A DNA stretch of 64,000 nucleotides from Burkholderia lata. GTDB taxonomy: Bacteria; Pseudomonadota; Gammaproteobacteria; Burkholderiales; Burkholderiaceae. Each line of letters begins with the position of its first letter. Within the stretch, counting starts at the first letter, position 1. Below the pieces are notes generated by a model, which worked only from the letters and a program-made list of their open reading frames with translations, was not told the origin of the DNA and did no database searches. The DNA is taken from NCBI RefSeq assembly GCF_902499335.1, contig NZ_CABVQK010000008.1:310001-374000 (forward strand), written 5' to 3'. The position numbers and the translations under genes were made by a program. Below, one piece after another: positions 17,751-26,560 of this stretch.

Positions 17751-17780
17751 AGTATAGGTTTCGTTGAATGAATGTTCAAT
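17751..17780 (-). promoter_or_regulatory. Promoter P3 and operator for the porin gene
   Basis: Reading leftward, -35 TTGAAC (17774-17779), 17-base spacer, -10 TATACT (17751-17756). The operator GTTGAA-N6-TTCAAT (17763-17780) overlaps it in the same register as at 2702-2732; even the AGTATAGG context of the -10 box is shared between the two. Confidence 0.72.
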
Positions 17781-17831
17781 CTATTACGACATTGGTCAGC
17801 ACCGGTGTTTACACGCATCGGCGATATCTTT

Positions 17832-17861
17832 ATTGAAAAAACGTTCAACCCGTAATAACAT
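17832..17861 (+). promoter_or_regulatory. Promoter P4 and operator for the thioesterase-ALDH operon
   Basis: TTGAAA (17833-17838), 17 bases, then TAACAT (17856-17861), with ATTGAA-N6-TTCAAC (17832-17849) overlapping it. The -10 box is weaker than in the other three modules. Centre-to-centre distance to the P3 operator is about 69 bases. Confidence 0.62.
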
Positions 17862-17919
17862 CGACCGGCAGCCCCCGCGGACGACGTGCGGGCCCGTTCC
17901 GAACCTCGGAGTGCACTGG

Positions 17920-18498
17920 ATGACGACCACCCTCAGCCCCGCCGCCGAGCCGCGCCTGCGCTCGGCCTACGAAGGACAGAAGTCGCGCCCGTACGACCCG
18001 GCCGCGCCGATCGCGACACCGCTCGAACTGCATCGCTGCACCGTGCAGCCCGAGTGGGTCGACTACAACGGCCACATGAGCGAATCGTGCTATCTGCTCG
18101 TGTTCGGCGACAGCAGCGACGCGTTCTTCCGCTACTTCGGCATCGACGACGACTATCGCGAGGCCGGTTGCTCGATCTACTCGGCGGAAACGCACATCCG
18201 CCACCTGCGTGAAGCGATGCTCGGCGAACCGCTCAGGCTCACGGTGCGGCTGCTCGACCTGGACGACCGGCGGCTGCACGTGTTCCATTCGATGCATCAT
18301 GCGACGACGGGTGCGCAACTCGCGACCGGCGAGCAACTGCTGACCCACGTCGACATGCACGCGAAGCGCTCCGCGCCGTTCCCTGCCGCGATGCGCCGGC
18401 ATCTCGACGCGATTCACGCCGAACATGCGCGCGCGCCGCACGAGCCGCATGCGGGCCGCGCGATCGCGATCCGCCGCCCCACGCCCGCTTCACGCTGA
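17920..18498 (+). CDS. Hotdog-fold acyl-CoA thioesterase
   Basis: A 192-residue protein of the 4HBT/YbgC type. The signature VDYNGHMSESCYLLVFGD (residues about 45-62) contains the catalytic aspartate, and AETHIRHLREAMLGEPL matches the second conserved stretch. A similar domain is fused to L-carnitine dehydrogenase in pseudomonads, where it hydrolyses betainyl-CoA, so a role on a betaine-type CoA ester is possible. The ATG at 17920 has GGAG eight bases before it; the frame is open further upstream but crosses the operator. It is followed 28 bases later by the aldehyde dehydrogenase gene. Confidence 0.8.
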   Translation: MTTTLSPAAEPRLRSAYEGQKSRPYDPAAPIATPLELHRCTVQPEWVDYNGHMSESCYLLVFGDSSDAFFRYFGIDDDYREAGCSIYSAETHIRHLREAMLGEPLRLTVRLLDLDDRRLHVFHSMHHATTGAQLATGEQLLTHVDMHAKRSAPFPAAMRRHLDAIHAEHARAPHEPHAGRAIAIRRPTPASR

Positions 18499-18526
18499 TC
18501 TCGCCGACCCACGACGGAGTGTTCCC

Positions 18527-20014
18527 ATGCAGACGAACGACGCCTGGCGCACGCGCGCCGGCCAGCTCGACATCGATTCCCGCGCATTCGTGGACGGCAC
18601 GTTCCGCGACGCGCACGACGGCGCCACCTTCGCGTGCACGAGCCCGATCGACGGCCGCACGCTCGCGCAAGTCGCGCATTGCCGGCAGGCCGACGCCGAC
18701 CTCGCGGTCGCGGCCGCGCGGCGCGCGTTCGAAAACGGTGCGTGGCGCGACGCGTCGCCGCGCGAACGCAAGCGCGTGCTGCTGCGCTGGGCCGCGCTGA
18801 TCCGCGAGCACGCGGACGATCTCGCGCTGCTCGAAACGCTCGACACCGGCAAGCCGATCGGCGACACGACCACGATCGACATCCCGTCCACCGCATACTG
18901 CGCCGAGTGGTTCGCCGAAGCGATCGACAAGACGGGCGGCGAAGTCGCGCCGGCCGACGCGCATCTCGTCGGGCTCGTCACGCGCGAGCCGATCGGCGTG
19001 GTCGCGGCGGTCGTGCCGTGGAATTTCCCCGCGATGATCGCGATGTGGAAGTGCGCGCCGGCGCTCGCGGCCGGCAACAGCGTCGTGCTGAAGCCGTCGG
19101 AGAAATCGCCGCTCAGTGCGCTGCGGCTCGCCGCGCTGGCCGCGCAGGCCGGGCTGCCGGCCGGTGTGTTGAACGTGCTGCCGGGCTTCGGCGATGCGGG
19201 CGAAGCGCTCGCACGGCATCCGGACGTCGACTGCATCGCGTTTACCGGCTCGACCGCGGTCGGCCACAAGGTCGCGCGCTGCGCGGCCGATTCGAACCTG
19301 AAGCGCGTGTGGCTCGAGCTCGGCGGCAAGTCGCCGCAGATCGTGCTGCCCGACTGTCCGGACCTCGAACGCGCAGCGCGCACCGTCGCGCATGCGGTGT
19401 TCTACAACACCGGGCAGATGTGTACCGCAGGCTCCCGTTTGCTCGTCCATCGTGCGATCCGTGACGAACTCGTCGCGCGCGTGCTCGCGATCGCGCCCGA
19501 GTACGCGCCCGGCGATCCGCTGTCGCCCGCCACGCGCATGGGCAGCCTGATCGATGCCGCGCAGGTCGAGCGCGTGCTCGGCTACGTCGACGCGGGCCGC
19601 GACGAAGCGACGTTGCTCGCGGGCGGCAAGCGCGCGCGCACCGGGAGCGGCGGCCAGTACGTTGAACCGACCGTATTCGACTGTCCGCGTGCCGACGCAC
19701 GGATCGTGCGCGAGGAAATTTTCGGGCCGGTGCTGGCGGTCACGGCGTTCGACGATCTCGATACGGCCATCGCGCACGCGAACGACACGCGCTACGGGCT
19801 CGCGGCATCGGTGTGGACGGCCAACCTGACGACCGCGCACGAAACCGCGCGCCGGCTGCGGGCCGGCACGGTGTGGGTGAACGGCTACGAGGAAACCGAC
19901 GACATGAACTTCCCGTTCGGCGGCTTCAAGGAATCGGGCAACGGGCGCGACAACTCGCTGCACGCGCTGGAGAAATATACGGAGTTGAAGTCGACGGTGA
20001 TTCGGTTGCGGTGA
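18527..20014 (+). CDS. NAD(P)-dependent aldehyde dehydrogenase (PuuC/KauB-like)
   Basis: A 495-residue enzyme of the ALDH superfamily: cofactor site PWNFPAMIAMWK (164-175), base Glu264 in LELGGKSPQ, nucleophile Cys299 in NTGQMCTAGSR, and EEIFGPV near 405. GGFKESGNGRDNSLHALEKYTELK at the end is split here as GGFKESGNGRDN and LEKYTELK; this tail resembles PuuC/KauB enzymes that oxidise 4-aminobutyraldehyde, 4-guanidinobutyraldehyde and related amino-aldehydes. It fits as the step after the AruI-like decarboxylase. GGAG precedes the ATG at 18527. Confidence 0.88.
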   Translation: MQTNDAWRTRAGQLDIDSRAFVDGTFRDAHDGATFACTSPIDGRTLAQVAHCRQADADLAVAAARRAFENGAWRDASPRERKRVLLRWAALIREHADDLALLETLDTGKPIGDTTTIDIPSTAYCAEWFAEAIDKTGGEVAPADAHLVGLVTREPIGVVAAVVPWNFPAMIAMWKCAPALAAGNSVVLKPSEKSPLSALRLAALAAQAGLPAGVLNVLPGFGDAGEALARHPDVDCIAFTGSTAVGHKVARCAADSNLKRVWLELGGKSPQIVLPDCPDLERAARTVAHAVFYNTGQMCTAGSRLLVHRAIRDELVARVLAIAPEYAPGDPLSPATRMGSLIDAAQVERVLGYVDAGRDEATLLAGGKRARTGSGGQYVEPTVFDCPRADARIVREEIFGPVLAVTAFDDLDTAIAHANDTRYGLAASVWTANLTTAHETARRLRAGTVWVNGYEETDDMNFPFGGFKESGNGRDNSLHALEKYTELKSTVIRLR

Positions 20015-20016
20015 CG

Positions 20017-20046
20017 CGAAACGGGCGGCGCCTGCCACCCGTTTCG
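20017..20046 (+). terminator. Terminator hairpin after the aldehyde dehydrogenase gene
   Basis: CGAAACGGG (20017-20025) pairs with CCCGTTTCG (20038-20046) right after the stop codon. Good stem, 12-base loop, no clear T run. Confidence 0.6.
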
Positions 20047-20184
20047 TCATGCATCAGATTTGTCTGAACAATCGCGCGCACGCCAATTCATTCCCAACAG
20101 GAAACAATCAATCGCCATCCGGCGATTCACCTCCCCGCCCGCACGCTCTAGACTGTCGCATCGCTCCCTTCCCGGACCCACGCA

Positions 20185-20868
20185 ATGACCGACGTCCTGC
20201 CGCTGACCACCGATCCCGAGTCGGGCCTCCAGTACCAGCTCCGCCCGGCCGCCGGCCTCCCCGTTGCCCGCCTGTTGCTGCTGCATGGCGTCGGCGGCAA
20301 CGAAACCAACCTGCTGAACCTGGCCAACCTCATCGATCCGCGCATCGAGATCGCGTTCCTGCGCGGCCCGCTCACGTTCGGGCCCAACCAATACGCATGG
20401 TTTCCGGTGCGCTTCGGCCCGAACGGCCCCGAAATCGACGCGGCCCGCGCGGACGCAAGCCGCATCCAGCTGATCACGCTGCTGCGTGCATTCCACGCCC
20501 GCGATGGCGCGGGCGCCGCATTGCCGACCGTGATCGCCGGCTTCAGCCAGGGCGGCATCATGAGCGCGGGTGTCGGCCTCACGTCGCCGCAGGATGTCGC
20601 CGCATTCGCCGTGCTGTGCGGGCGCATCCTGCCTGAAATCGATCCGCTGATCGCGCCGCGCGACGCACTTCGCCCGCTCCATGCACTGATCGTGCACGGC
20701 CGCTTCGACGACAAGCTGCCCGTCGCGTGGGCCGACACCGCCGACGCGAAGCTCACCGCGCTCGGCGTCGCGCACGATACGCGGCTGTACGCGGCCGGCC
20801 ACGAACTGACCGCGGAGATGGCCGGCGATTTCAGCCGATGGGTCGGCGAACGCGCCGGATTGAACTAA
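20185..20868 (+). CDS. Alpha/beta hydrolase (carboxylesterase, YpfH/EstB type)
   Basis: A 227-residue serine hydrolase of the phospholipase/carboxylesterase family. LLLHGVGGNETNL gives the oxyanion region, GFSQGGIMS the nucleophile elbow (Ser near 123), VHGRFDDKLPV the acid, and AAGHEL the histidine. It lacks a signal peptide, so it is cytoplasmic. It stands alone between a terminator and the convergent permease gene; the physiological ester is unknown. Its start follows an acgcaATG with only a weak ribosome site. Confidence 0.82.
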   Translation: MTDVLPLTTDPESGLQYQLRPAAGLPVARLLLLHGVGGNETNLLNLANLIDPRIEIAFLRGPLTFGPNQYAWFPVRFGPNGPEIDAARADASRIQLITLLRAFHARDGAGAALPTVIAGFSQGGIMSAGVGLTSPQDVAAFAVLCGRILPEIDPLIAPRDALRPLHALIVHGRFDDKLPVAWADTADAKLTALGVAHDTRLYAAGHELTAEMAGDFSRWVGERAGLN

Positions 20869-20929
20869 CTGTAACGGGGCACCGGGGCGCCGGCCGCGAA
20901 CGACCCGGCGCACCCGGCGTGTACCGTCC

Positions 20930-22441
20930 TCAGGCACCCCGAGCCGGATCGGCGACGGCACGTGTGCCCGCGGACGCCAGCGCATCCGCCGCCTGCTCTC
21001 GCGCGGCACCGCGCTTCGCCAGCTTCCAGCCGACCACCAGCGCGAGCACGACGAGCGGAATCGTCGCGATGGTCCATGTGCCGCCCGGATAGTCGAACGC
21101 CATCAGCACCAGCACGCCGACGAGGAAGGCCAGCGTGAGCCACGACGTGAACGGCGCGCCGGGCATCCGGAACGACACGGCCTTCAGCTCGCCGCGATCG
21201 ACCGCGCGGCGGAACAGGATCTGGCACATGACGATGAAGCCCCACGTGGTGATGATCCCGAGTGACGCCATGTTCAGCACGATCTCGAACGCCTGGGCCG
21301 GCACGATGTAGTTCAGCGGCACGCCGATCGCATTGATCGCGACCGTGATCAGGATCCCGCCATACGGCACGCCGCGTGCGTTCATCCGCGACACGAAGCG
21401 CGGCGCCGATCCGCCCATCGCGAGCGAGCGCAGCACACGCCCGGTCGAATAGAGGCCGGAGTTCAGGCTCGACAGCGCGGCGGTCAGCACCACGACGTTC
21501 ATCACGGTGCCGACGTACGGCACCCCAAGCTTGCTGAAGAACGTCACGAACGGGCTTTCGTGCGCGCTGTACGCCGTCCACGGCAGCAGCATCGTCAACA
21601 GCACGACCGAGCCGACGTAGAACAGCGCGATGCGCCACATCACGCTGTTGATGGCTTTCGGCAAGACCTTGCGCGCATCGGCGGTCTCGCCCGCCGCGAC
21701 GCCGACGAGCTCGATGCTCGCGTACGCGAACACGACGCCCTGCACGATCAGCACGGCCGGCAGGATGCCGTGCGGGAAGATCCCGCCGTGATCCGCGACC
21801 AGGTGAAGCCCCGGCATCTGGCCCGCAACCGGATGGCCGCTCGCGAGAAACACGGCGCCGACTGCGAGGAACACCGCGAGCGTGCCCACCTTGACGAGCG
21901 AGAACCAGAACTCCATCTCGCCGAACACCTTCACGCCGATCATGTTCATCACCGACACGATCCCGAGCGCGCCGAGCGCGAACACCCACTGCGGCACGTC
22001 CGTGAACACGGCCCAGTACTTCATGTAGATCGCGACCGCGGTGATGTCGACGATGCCGGTGGTCGCCCAGTTCAGGTAGTACATCCAGCCCGCGACGAAC
22101 GACGCGCGCTCGCCCATGAACTCCCGTGCGTACGACACGAAGCTGCCGCTGGTCGGCCGGTGCATCACGAGCTCGCCGAGCGCGCGCATGATCAGGAACG
22201 CGAACACGCCGCAGACGAGATACACGAGCGCGAGCGCCGGCCCCGCGTGCTGCAGGCGCCCGCCCGCGCCGAGAAAGAGGCCGGTGCCGATCGCGCCGCC
22301 CATCGCGATCATCTGCACGTGCCGCGGCTTCAACTGCTTCGCATAGCCGGCTTCGTGCGACGCGAACATCGCATCGGGGTCGGCATGACGGGAATCCGCG
22401 CCGCCGGCCGGATCGGCCGGGCGCTCGCTGCTATGGTTCAT
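20930..22441 (-). CDS. ansP: Amino-acid permease, probable L-asparagine permease (AnsP-like)
   Basis: A 503-residue APC-superfamily transporter with 12 predicted membrane segments. IAMGGAIGTGLFLGAGGRL begins segment 1, and HRPTSGSFVSYAREFMGERA with GWMYYLNWATTGIVDITA is the stretch that distinguishes AnsP/AroP-type carriers. Proton-coupled import at the inner membrane is expected. The gene lies 107 bases downstream of aspartate ammonia-lyase, with LysR and asparaginase genes beyond, which supports asparagine or aspartate as substrate. Confidence 0.82.
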   Translation of the reverse strand: MNHSSERPADPAGGADSRHADPDAMFASHEAGYAKQLKPRHVQMIAMGGAIGTGLFLGAGGRLQHAGPALALVYLVCGVFAFLIMRALGELVMHRPTSGSFVSYAREFMGERASFVAGWMYYLNWATTGIVDITAVAIYMKYWAVFTDVPQWVFALGALGIVSVMNMIGVKVFGEMEFWFSLVKVGTLAVFLAVGAVFLASGHPVAGQMPGLHLVADHGGIFPHGILPAVLIVQGVVFAYASIELVGVAAGETADARKVLPKAINSVMWRIALFYVGSVVLLTMLLPWTAYSAHESPFVTFFSKLGVPYVGTVMNVVVLTAALSSLNSGLYSTGRVLRSLAMGGSAPRFVSRMNARGVPYGGILITVAINAIGVPLNYIVPAQAFEIVLNMASLGIITTWGFIVMCQILFRRAVDRGELKAVSFRMPGAPFTSWLTLAFLVGVLVLMAFDYPGGTWTIATIPLVVLALVVGWKLAKRGAAREQAADALASAGTRAVADPARGA

Positions 22442-22548
22442 CGTGAGTCTCCGTTGTTTCTTGATGTGTCGCGCCCCGCGCGGGGGGCGCTTCTGGATCT
22501 ACCGCGCGCGGGCCACCGGCGGCATCTGCCGGTGCCGCGCCGCCGGCG

Positions 22549-23955
22549 TCAAAGCACGCGCGGCCGGATCAGCGCTTCGGGCTGCAGCGCTTCCTCGACC
22601 TGCGCATCGGTCATCCACTCGCGCTCCAGCACGACCTCGCGGATCGATTTGCCGGTCGCGTGCGCTTCGGCGGCCACGGCCGTCGCGCGCTTGTAGCCGA
22701 TGTACGGGTTCAGCGCGGTCGCGAGCGCGACCGAGCGCTCCATCGTTTCGCGCAGCCGCTCGGGATTCGCGGTGATCCCGCTCACACAACGCTGCGCGAG
22801 CGTCGTGCACGCGGCAGTCAGGTGGCTGAAGCTGCGGAACAGCGCGCTGGCGATCACCGGCTCGAACGCGTTGAGCTGAAGCTGCCCGGCCTCGGCGGCG
22901 AAGGTCACGGTCAGGTCGTTGCCGAACACTTCGAATGCAACCTGGTTGACGACTTCCGGGATCACCGGATTCACCTTGCCGGGCATGATCGACGAGCCGG
23001 CCTGCACCGGCGGCAGGTTGATCTCGCCGAACCCCGCGCGCGGGCCGCTCGACAGCAGCCGCAGGTCGTTGCAGATCTTCGACAGCTTCACGGCGATCCG
23101 CTTGAGCACGCCCGACACCTGCACGAACGCGCCGCAATCCTGGGTCGCTTCGATCAGGTTCGGCGCGGTGCTCAGGTCGAGCCCGGTAATGCGTCGCAAC
23201 GCGGCCAGCGCCTTCTCCGCGTACTGCGGATGCGCGGTGATCCCCGTGCCGATCGCGGTCGCGCCGAGGTTGATCTCGCGAATCAGCCAGCCGGCTTCCT
23301 GCAGGCGCGCGATGTCTTCCGTCAGCATCACCGCGTAGGTCGAGAACTCCTGGCCGAGCGTCATCGGCACCGCATCCTGCAACTGCGTGCGGCCGAGCTT
23401 CAGCAAGCCGGCGAACGCGTCGGCCCGCTCCGCGAACGCATCGCGCAGGCGCGCCATCGCTTCGAGCAGGTGTTCGACCGCGAAGCAGGTCGCGACCCGG
23501 ATCGCGGTCGGATAGACGTCGTTGGTGCTCTGCGCGAGGTTCACGTGCTCGTTCGGGTGCAGGTATTCGTACTGCCCGCGCGCATGGCCCATGATTTCGA
23601 GCGCGCGGTTGCAGATCACCTCGTTCGCGTTCATGTTGGTCGACGTGCCTGCGCCGCCCTGGATGATGTCGACGACGAACTGGTCGTGCAGGCGCCCTTC
23701 GCGGATCTCGACGCACGCGGCGGCGATCGCATCGCGGTACGGCTGCGGCAGCAGCCCGAGCTCGCAGTTCGCGTCGGCCGCGGCCTCCTTCACGGCGGCG
23801 AGCGCCATCACGAGGTACGGCAGCGACGCAATGGTCCGGCCCGAAATGTCGAAATTCTCCTTCGCGCGCAGCGTATGGACGCCGTAGTAGGCCTCGTTCG
23901 GAATACTTCGTTTACCTAAAAGATCCGCTTCGACGCGGAAGCCGTTTTCTGTCAT
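22549..23955 (-). CDS. aspA: Aspartate ammonia-lyase
   Basis: A 468-residue fumarase/aspartase-superfamily enzyme converting L-aspartate to fumarate and ammonia. It starts MTENGFRVEADLLGKRSIPN; conserved regions are GGAGTSTNMNANEVI (near 100), HPNEHVNLAQSTNDV, and the catalytic-loop signature GSSIMPGKVNPVIPE near 320. TSTNMNANEV and the DLLGKR start favour aspartase over fumarase. Strong AGGAGG precedes the ATG at 23955. The LysR gene diverges 141 bases away and probably regulates it. Confidence 0.92.
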   Translation of the reverse strand: MTENGFRVEADLLGKRSIPNEAYYGVHTLRAKENFDISGRTIASLPYLVMALAAVKEAAADANCELGLLPQPYRDAIAAACVEIREGRLHDQFVVDIIQGGAGTSTNMNANEVICNRALEIMGHARGQYEYLHPNEHVNLAQSTNDVYPTAIRVATCFAVEHLLEAMARLRDAFAERADAFAGLLKLGRTQLQDAVPMTLGQEFSTYAVMLTEDIARLQEAGWLIREINLGATAIGTGITAHPQYAEKALAALRRITGLDLSTAPNLIEATQDCGAFVQVSGVLKRIAVKLSKICNDLRLLSSGPRAGFGEINLPPVQAGSSIMPGKVNPVIPEVVNQVAFEVFGNDLTVTFAAEAGQLQLNAFEPVIASALFRSFSHLTAACTTLAQRCVSGITANPERLRETMERSVALATALNPYIGYKRATAVAAEAHATGKSIREVVLEREWMTDAQVEEALQPEALIRPRVL

Positions 23956-24096
23956 CGTGCCCTCCTGAGTGTCTCGTGCCGCTCGTCGTTCGCCGCTTCC
24001 CGACGCGACGGGTTCGCATTCTATGCCTTTGCAAAAATAAGCTCGCTTCTGTATTATCGAAAGCGGTTTTGCGTGGGACGCAACAGCGAGAATCGA

Positions 24097-25071
24097 ATGA
24101 AGAAGGGTGCGAGAGAAACCGGCATCGATCACATGGGCGCAATGCGTGCGTTCGTGAAAGTGGTCGAAACGGGGAGTTTTTCGGCGGTCGCGAAGGAGAT
24201 GCACGTGTCGACGTCCACCGTCGCGCGCAAGGTCACGGCGATCGAGGAGGCACTTGGCGTCGCGCTGCTGCACCGCTCCACGCACAGCGTGACGCTCACC
24301 GAAGCCGGCCATATCTACCTGGAACGCGCGGTCACGCTGATCGCCGATCTCGACGACACATTGCGCGTCGTCGCCGAACTGAATGCGCAGCCGAGCGGCC
24401 CGCTCAAGCTCACCGCGCCGGTGGCCTTCGGCCGCCGCCATCTCGCGCCGCTGGTCGCACCGTTTCTCGCGCGCTACCCGACGATCCAGCTCGACGTGCG
24501 GCTCACCGACAACCACAACGACCTCGTGGCCGGCGGCTTCGACCTCGACATTCACGAAGGCGAGAACTACCTGGACAACCTCGTCGTTCACCGCCTGTCG
24601 CGCAACGACAGCATCCTGTGCGCGACGCCCGGCTATCTCGACCGCTGCGGGCGCCCGTCCACGCCGGACGACCTCAAGCAACACAACTGCCTGCGCTACA
24701 TGCATCCGGAAGGCGATCCGCGCTGGGATCTCGTGAACGGCGACGCGCATCACAGCCTGCTGCCGGCCGGCAACCTCGTCACCGATCATTCGGAGCTGCT
24801 GCTCGAAGCAACCTGCGCGGGGCTCGGCATCGCCGAGTTCGAGATCTGGCTGGTGCGCGACCTGCTCGCGAGCGGCCGGCTCGAAGCCGTGCTGCCGCGC
24901 TACCGGCTGCAGAACCGGCTGACGGGCGAATACATCTACATCGCGTATCTGGCGAACCGGCGCAGTTCGGCGAAGCTGCGCGTACTGAAGGACTTTCTCG
25001 CGGAACACCTCGCGCAGATCGGCGAGCTGTCGGAGCTGGAACTGGCGAAGATTCGCGGCGCGAGCGCGTAG
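24097..25071 (+). CDS. LysR-family transcriptional regulator
   Basis: A 324-residue LysR protein: winged helix at residues about 8-67 (VVETGSFSAVAKEMHVSTSTVARKV shortened here as SFSAVAKEMHVSTSTVARKV) and substrate-binding domain from about 95. It belongs to the group with a PLKLTAPVAFGRR start to the effector domain. The ATG at 24097 follows GCGAGAA; a GTG at 24073 is an alternative. Divergent from aspA and convergent with the asparaginase gene, so the likely targets are the asparagine/aspartate genes around it. Confidence 0.88.
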   Translation: MKKGARETGIDHMGAMRAFVKVVETGSFSAVAKEMHVSTSTVARKVTAIEEALGVALLHRSTHSVTLTEAGHIYLERAVTLIADLDDTLRVVAELNAQPSGPLKLTAPVAFGRRHLAPLVAPFLARYPTIQLDVRLTDNHNDLVAGGFDLDIHEGENYLDNLVVHRLSRNDSILCATPGYLDRCGRPSTPDDLKQHNCLRYMHPEGDPRWDLVNGDAHHSLLPAGNLVTDHSELLLEATCAGLGIAEFEIWLVRDLLASGRLEAVLPRYRLQNRLTGEYIYIAYLANRRSSAKLRVLKDFLAEHLAQIGELSELELAKIRGASA

Positions 25072-25172
25072 CGCCCGCGCCCGCCTTCACGCTCGCGCCG
25101 GCCGGCAGGCATGCGCGAGCCGCTGCGTACGGCCCGGGTCACGGGCCGGCGGCGTCAACGCTTGCGCGCCGT

Positions 25173-26237
25173 TCAGCCCGGCTGCAATTCGAACGGGAAC
25201 GTGGCGTGCCCGATCTCGATGCCCTGCGTGTTGAGCATCGGCGGCCGATGGAAGCCGGCCAGTTGCGCGCGCTGCGCGGCCGTGCCGATCTGCAGCCGCT
25301 CGAGGAGTTCGCTGACGACCATGTAGAGCACGTCGAGATTGCCGTCCTCGATCTTCACCGAAATGCCGAGCGCGCCATCGGCGCCCAGCTCCCGCGTGCG
25401 CGCCGACGCACGCACGCCGACTCCGTAGCACGCATCGGCGCCGAGCTTGCCGACCACCTGCCCGTCGAATGCGTTCATCAGCACCGTGCAATAGCGCCCT
25501 TCGCCGGCAACCAGCTCCGGGTAGGCGGTCATCGCACGATGAATGCGCGCCAGCGCGCGGACGCGATCGGTGATTGCGCCACCGCCCGCCTCCACCGTAT
25601 CCGCACCGTCGGCCAGCGATGCGTAGAGACGCGCGAGCCGATCCAGCGAAAATGCCGGCGTCGGCAGGTTGCAGCCGTCGATCGCCCAGCCCACTTCGTC
25701 GTCGCGCAGCCCGCACGCATCGGCCACCACGTGCTTCACGCGCACCTGCATCGGATGCTCGGCCAGATGGTAATCGGCGATCGCGGCGCCGATCGCCCGC
25801 GCGCCGGCCAGCATCCCGACATGTTTGCCCGAACAGTTGCTGCACACGCCGGTCGGCGTGTAGTCGCGCTTGATCCACGCGCGGTACACCGCGTCGGACA
25901 ACGGCGGATGGCCGCCGCAACGCAGGTCCGATTCGTGTGCGGCGACCTTGGCGAGCATCGCGCGCGTGCGCTCGATGTGCCGGTCTTCGCTGCTGTGCGA
26001 CGCGCACATCAGCGCGATGTCCGCATCGTCGAAGCCGAAGCGTTCGGGCGCGCCCGTCTCGATCACCGACAGCGCCTGGGCCGGCTTGGCCGCCGAGCGC
26101 GCAAGCGTCATCCGGAACGGATCGCCGAACCGGGCCAGCAGCCGGCCGCGTGCATCGACCACCGCCACATGGGCGACGTGCGTGTTCTCGATCGCATCGC
26201 CTCGGTACGTGACGACTGCTGCGCGTTGGGTGTCCAT
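25173..26237 (-). CDS. Class 3 L-asparaginase (AnsA II / ReAV family)
   Basis: A 354-residue enzyme of the L-asparaginase II family typified by Rhizobium etli ReAV, unrelated to E. coli AnsA/AnsB. Visible hallmarks: RSAAKPAQAL, CASHSSEDRHIERT, and CSNCSGKHVGMLAGA, the Cys-Ser-Gly-Lys segment that carries the active-site and zinc-binding residues; a further Cys is in DGCNLPT. It hydrolyses asparagine to aspartate, which the aspartase encoded nearby can deaminate. The start MDTQRAAVV at 26237 is preferred; the upstream extension is low-complexity arginine-rich sequence. Confidence 0.88.
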   Translation of the reverse strand: MDTQRAAVVTYRGDAIENTHVAHVAVVDARGRLLARFGDPFRMTLARSAAKPAQALSVIETGAPERFGFDDADIALMCASHSSEDRHIERTRAMLAKVAAHESDLRCGGHPPLSDAVYRAWIKRDYTPTGVCSNCSGKHVGMLAGARAIGAAIADYHLAEHPMQVRVKHVVADACGLRDDEVGWAIDGCNLPTPAFSLDRLARLYASLADGADTVEAGGGAITDRVRALARIHRAMTAYPELVAGEGRYCTVLMNAFDGQVVGKLGADACYGVGVRASARTRELGADGALGISVKIEDGNLDVLYMVVSELLERLQIGTAAQRAQLAGFHRPPMLNTQGIEIGHATFPFELQPG

Positions 26238-26560
26238 CGTGTGTTGTCTCCATGCTCGGGGCCTGCTTGCCGGGGCCCGTCCAACCGGTACGGCAGTGTA
26301 TCGAGTCGTCGCCGCCACGCGCCGGCCGGGCGATGGAAAGCCGTGTTGCACACCGCGCAAAGGCAATCCCGCCCCCACGAAAGCCTGACCGAATTAGTAC
26401 AAAAACCATTCAATCGTTTACAGAATTGGTACCAATCCGTACAATTGCGACCGCAAACGCGAATCATACGCATTTACATTGACGTTTTCCGATGCGCCGG
26501 GCTGCCCGGCCGCCATCGAGAAGACGCACCCGCTCACCGAACCTTCTGCTGCCTCTCGAT
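26238..26560. promoter_or_regulatory. Divergent promoter region with GntR-type palindrome
   Basis: This 323-base gap separates the asparaginase gene from the divergent TonB receptor. A perfect 12-bp palindrome, ATTGGTACCAAT, lies at 26425-26436 and resembles operators of FadR/PdhR-type GntR regulators (TTGGT...ACCAA). The 18-mer GTACAAAAACCATTCAAT at 26397-26414 recurs with one mismatch at 57473-57490 before the IclR gene. I see no Fur box I would trust, although a siderophore receptor follows. Confidence 0.5.

Noticed and set aside
22549..23955. Class II fumarase as an alternative for aspA
   Set aside because: The DLLGKR start and the asparagine-related neighbours favour aspartase; the two families share the GSSIMPGKVNP signature, so that motif alone did not decide it.
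26238..26560. Fur box before the siderophore receptor
   Set aside because: I looked for GATAATGATTATCATTATC-like sequence and found no convincing match; the palindrome present is of GntR type.
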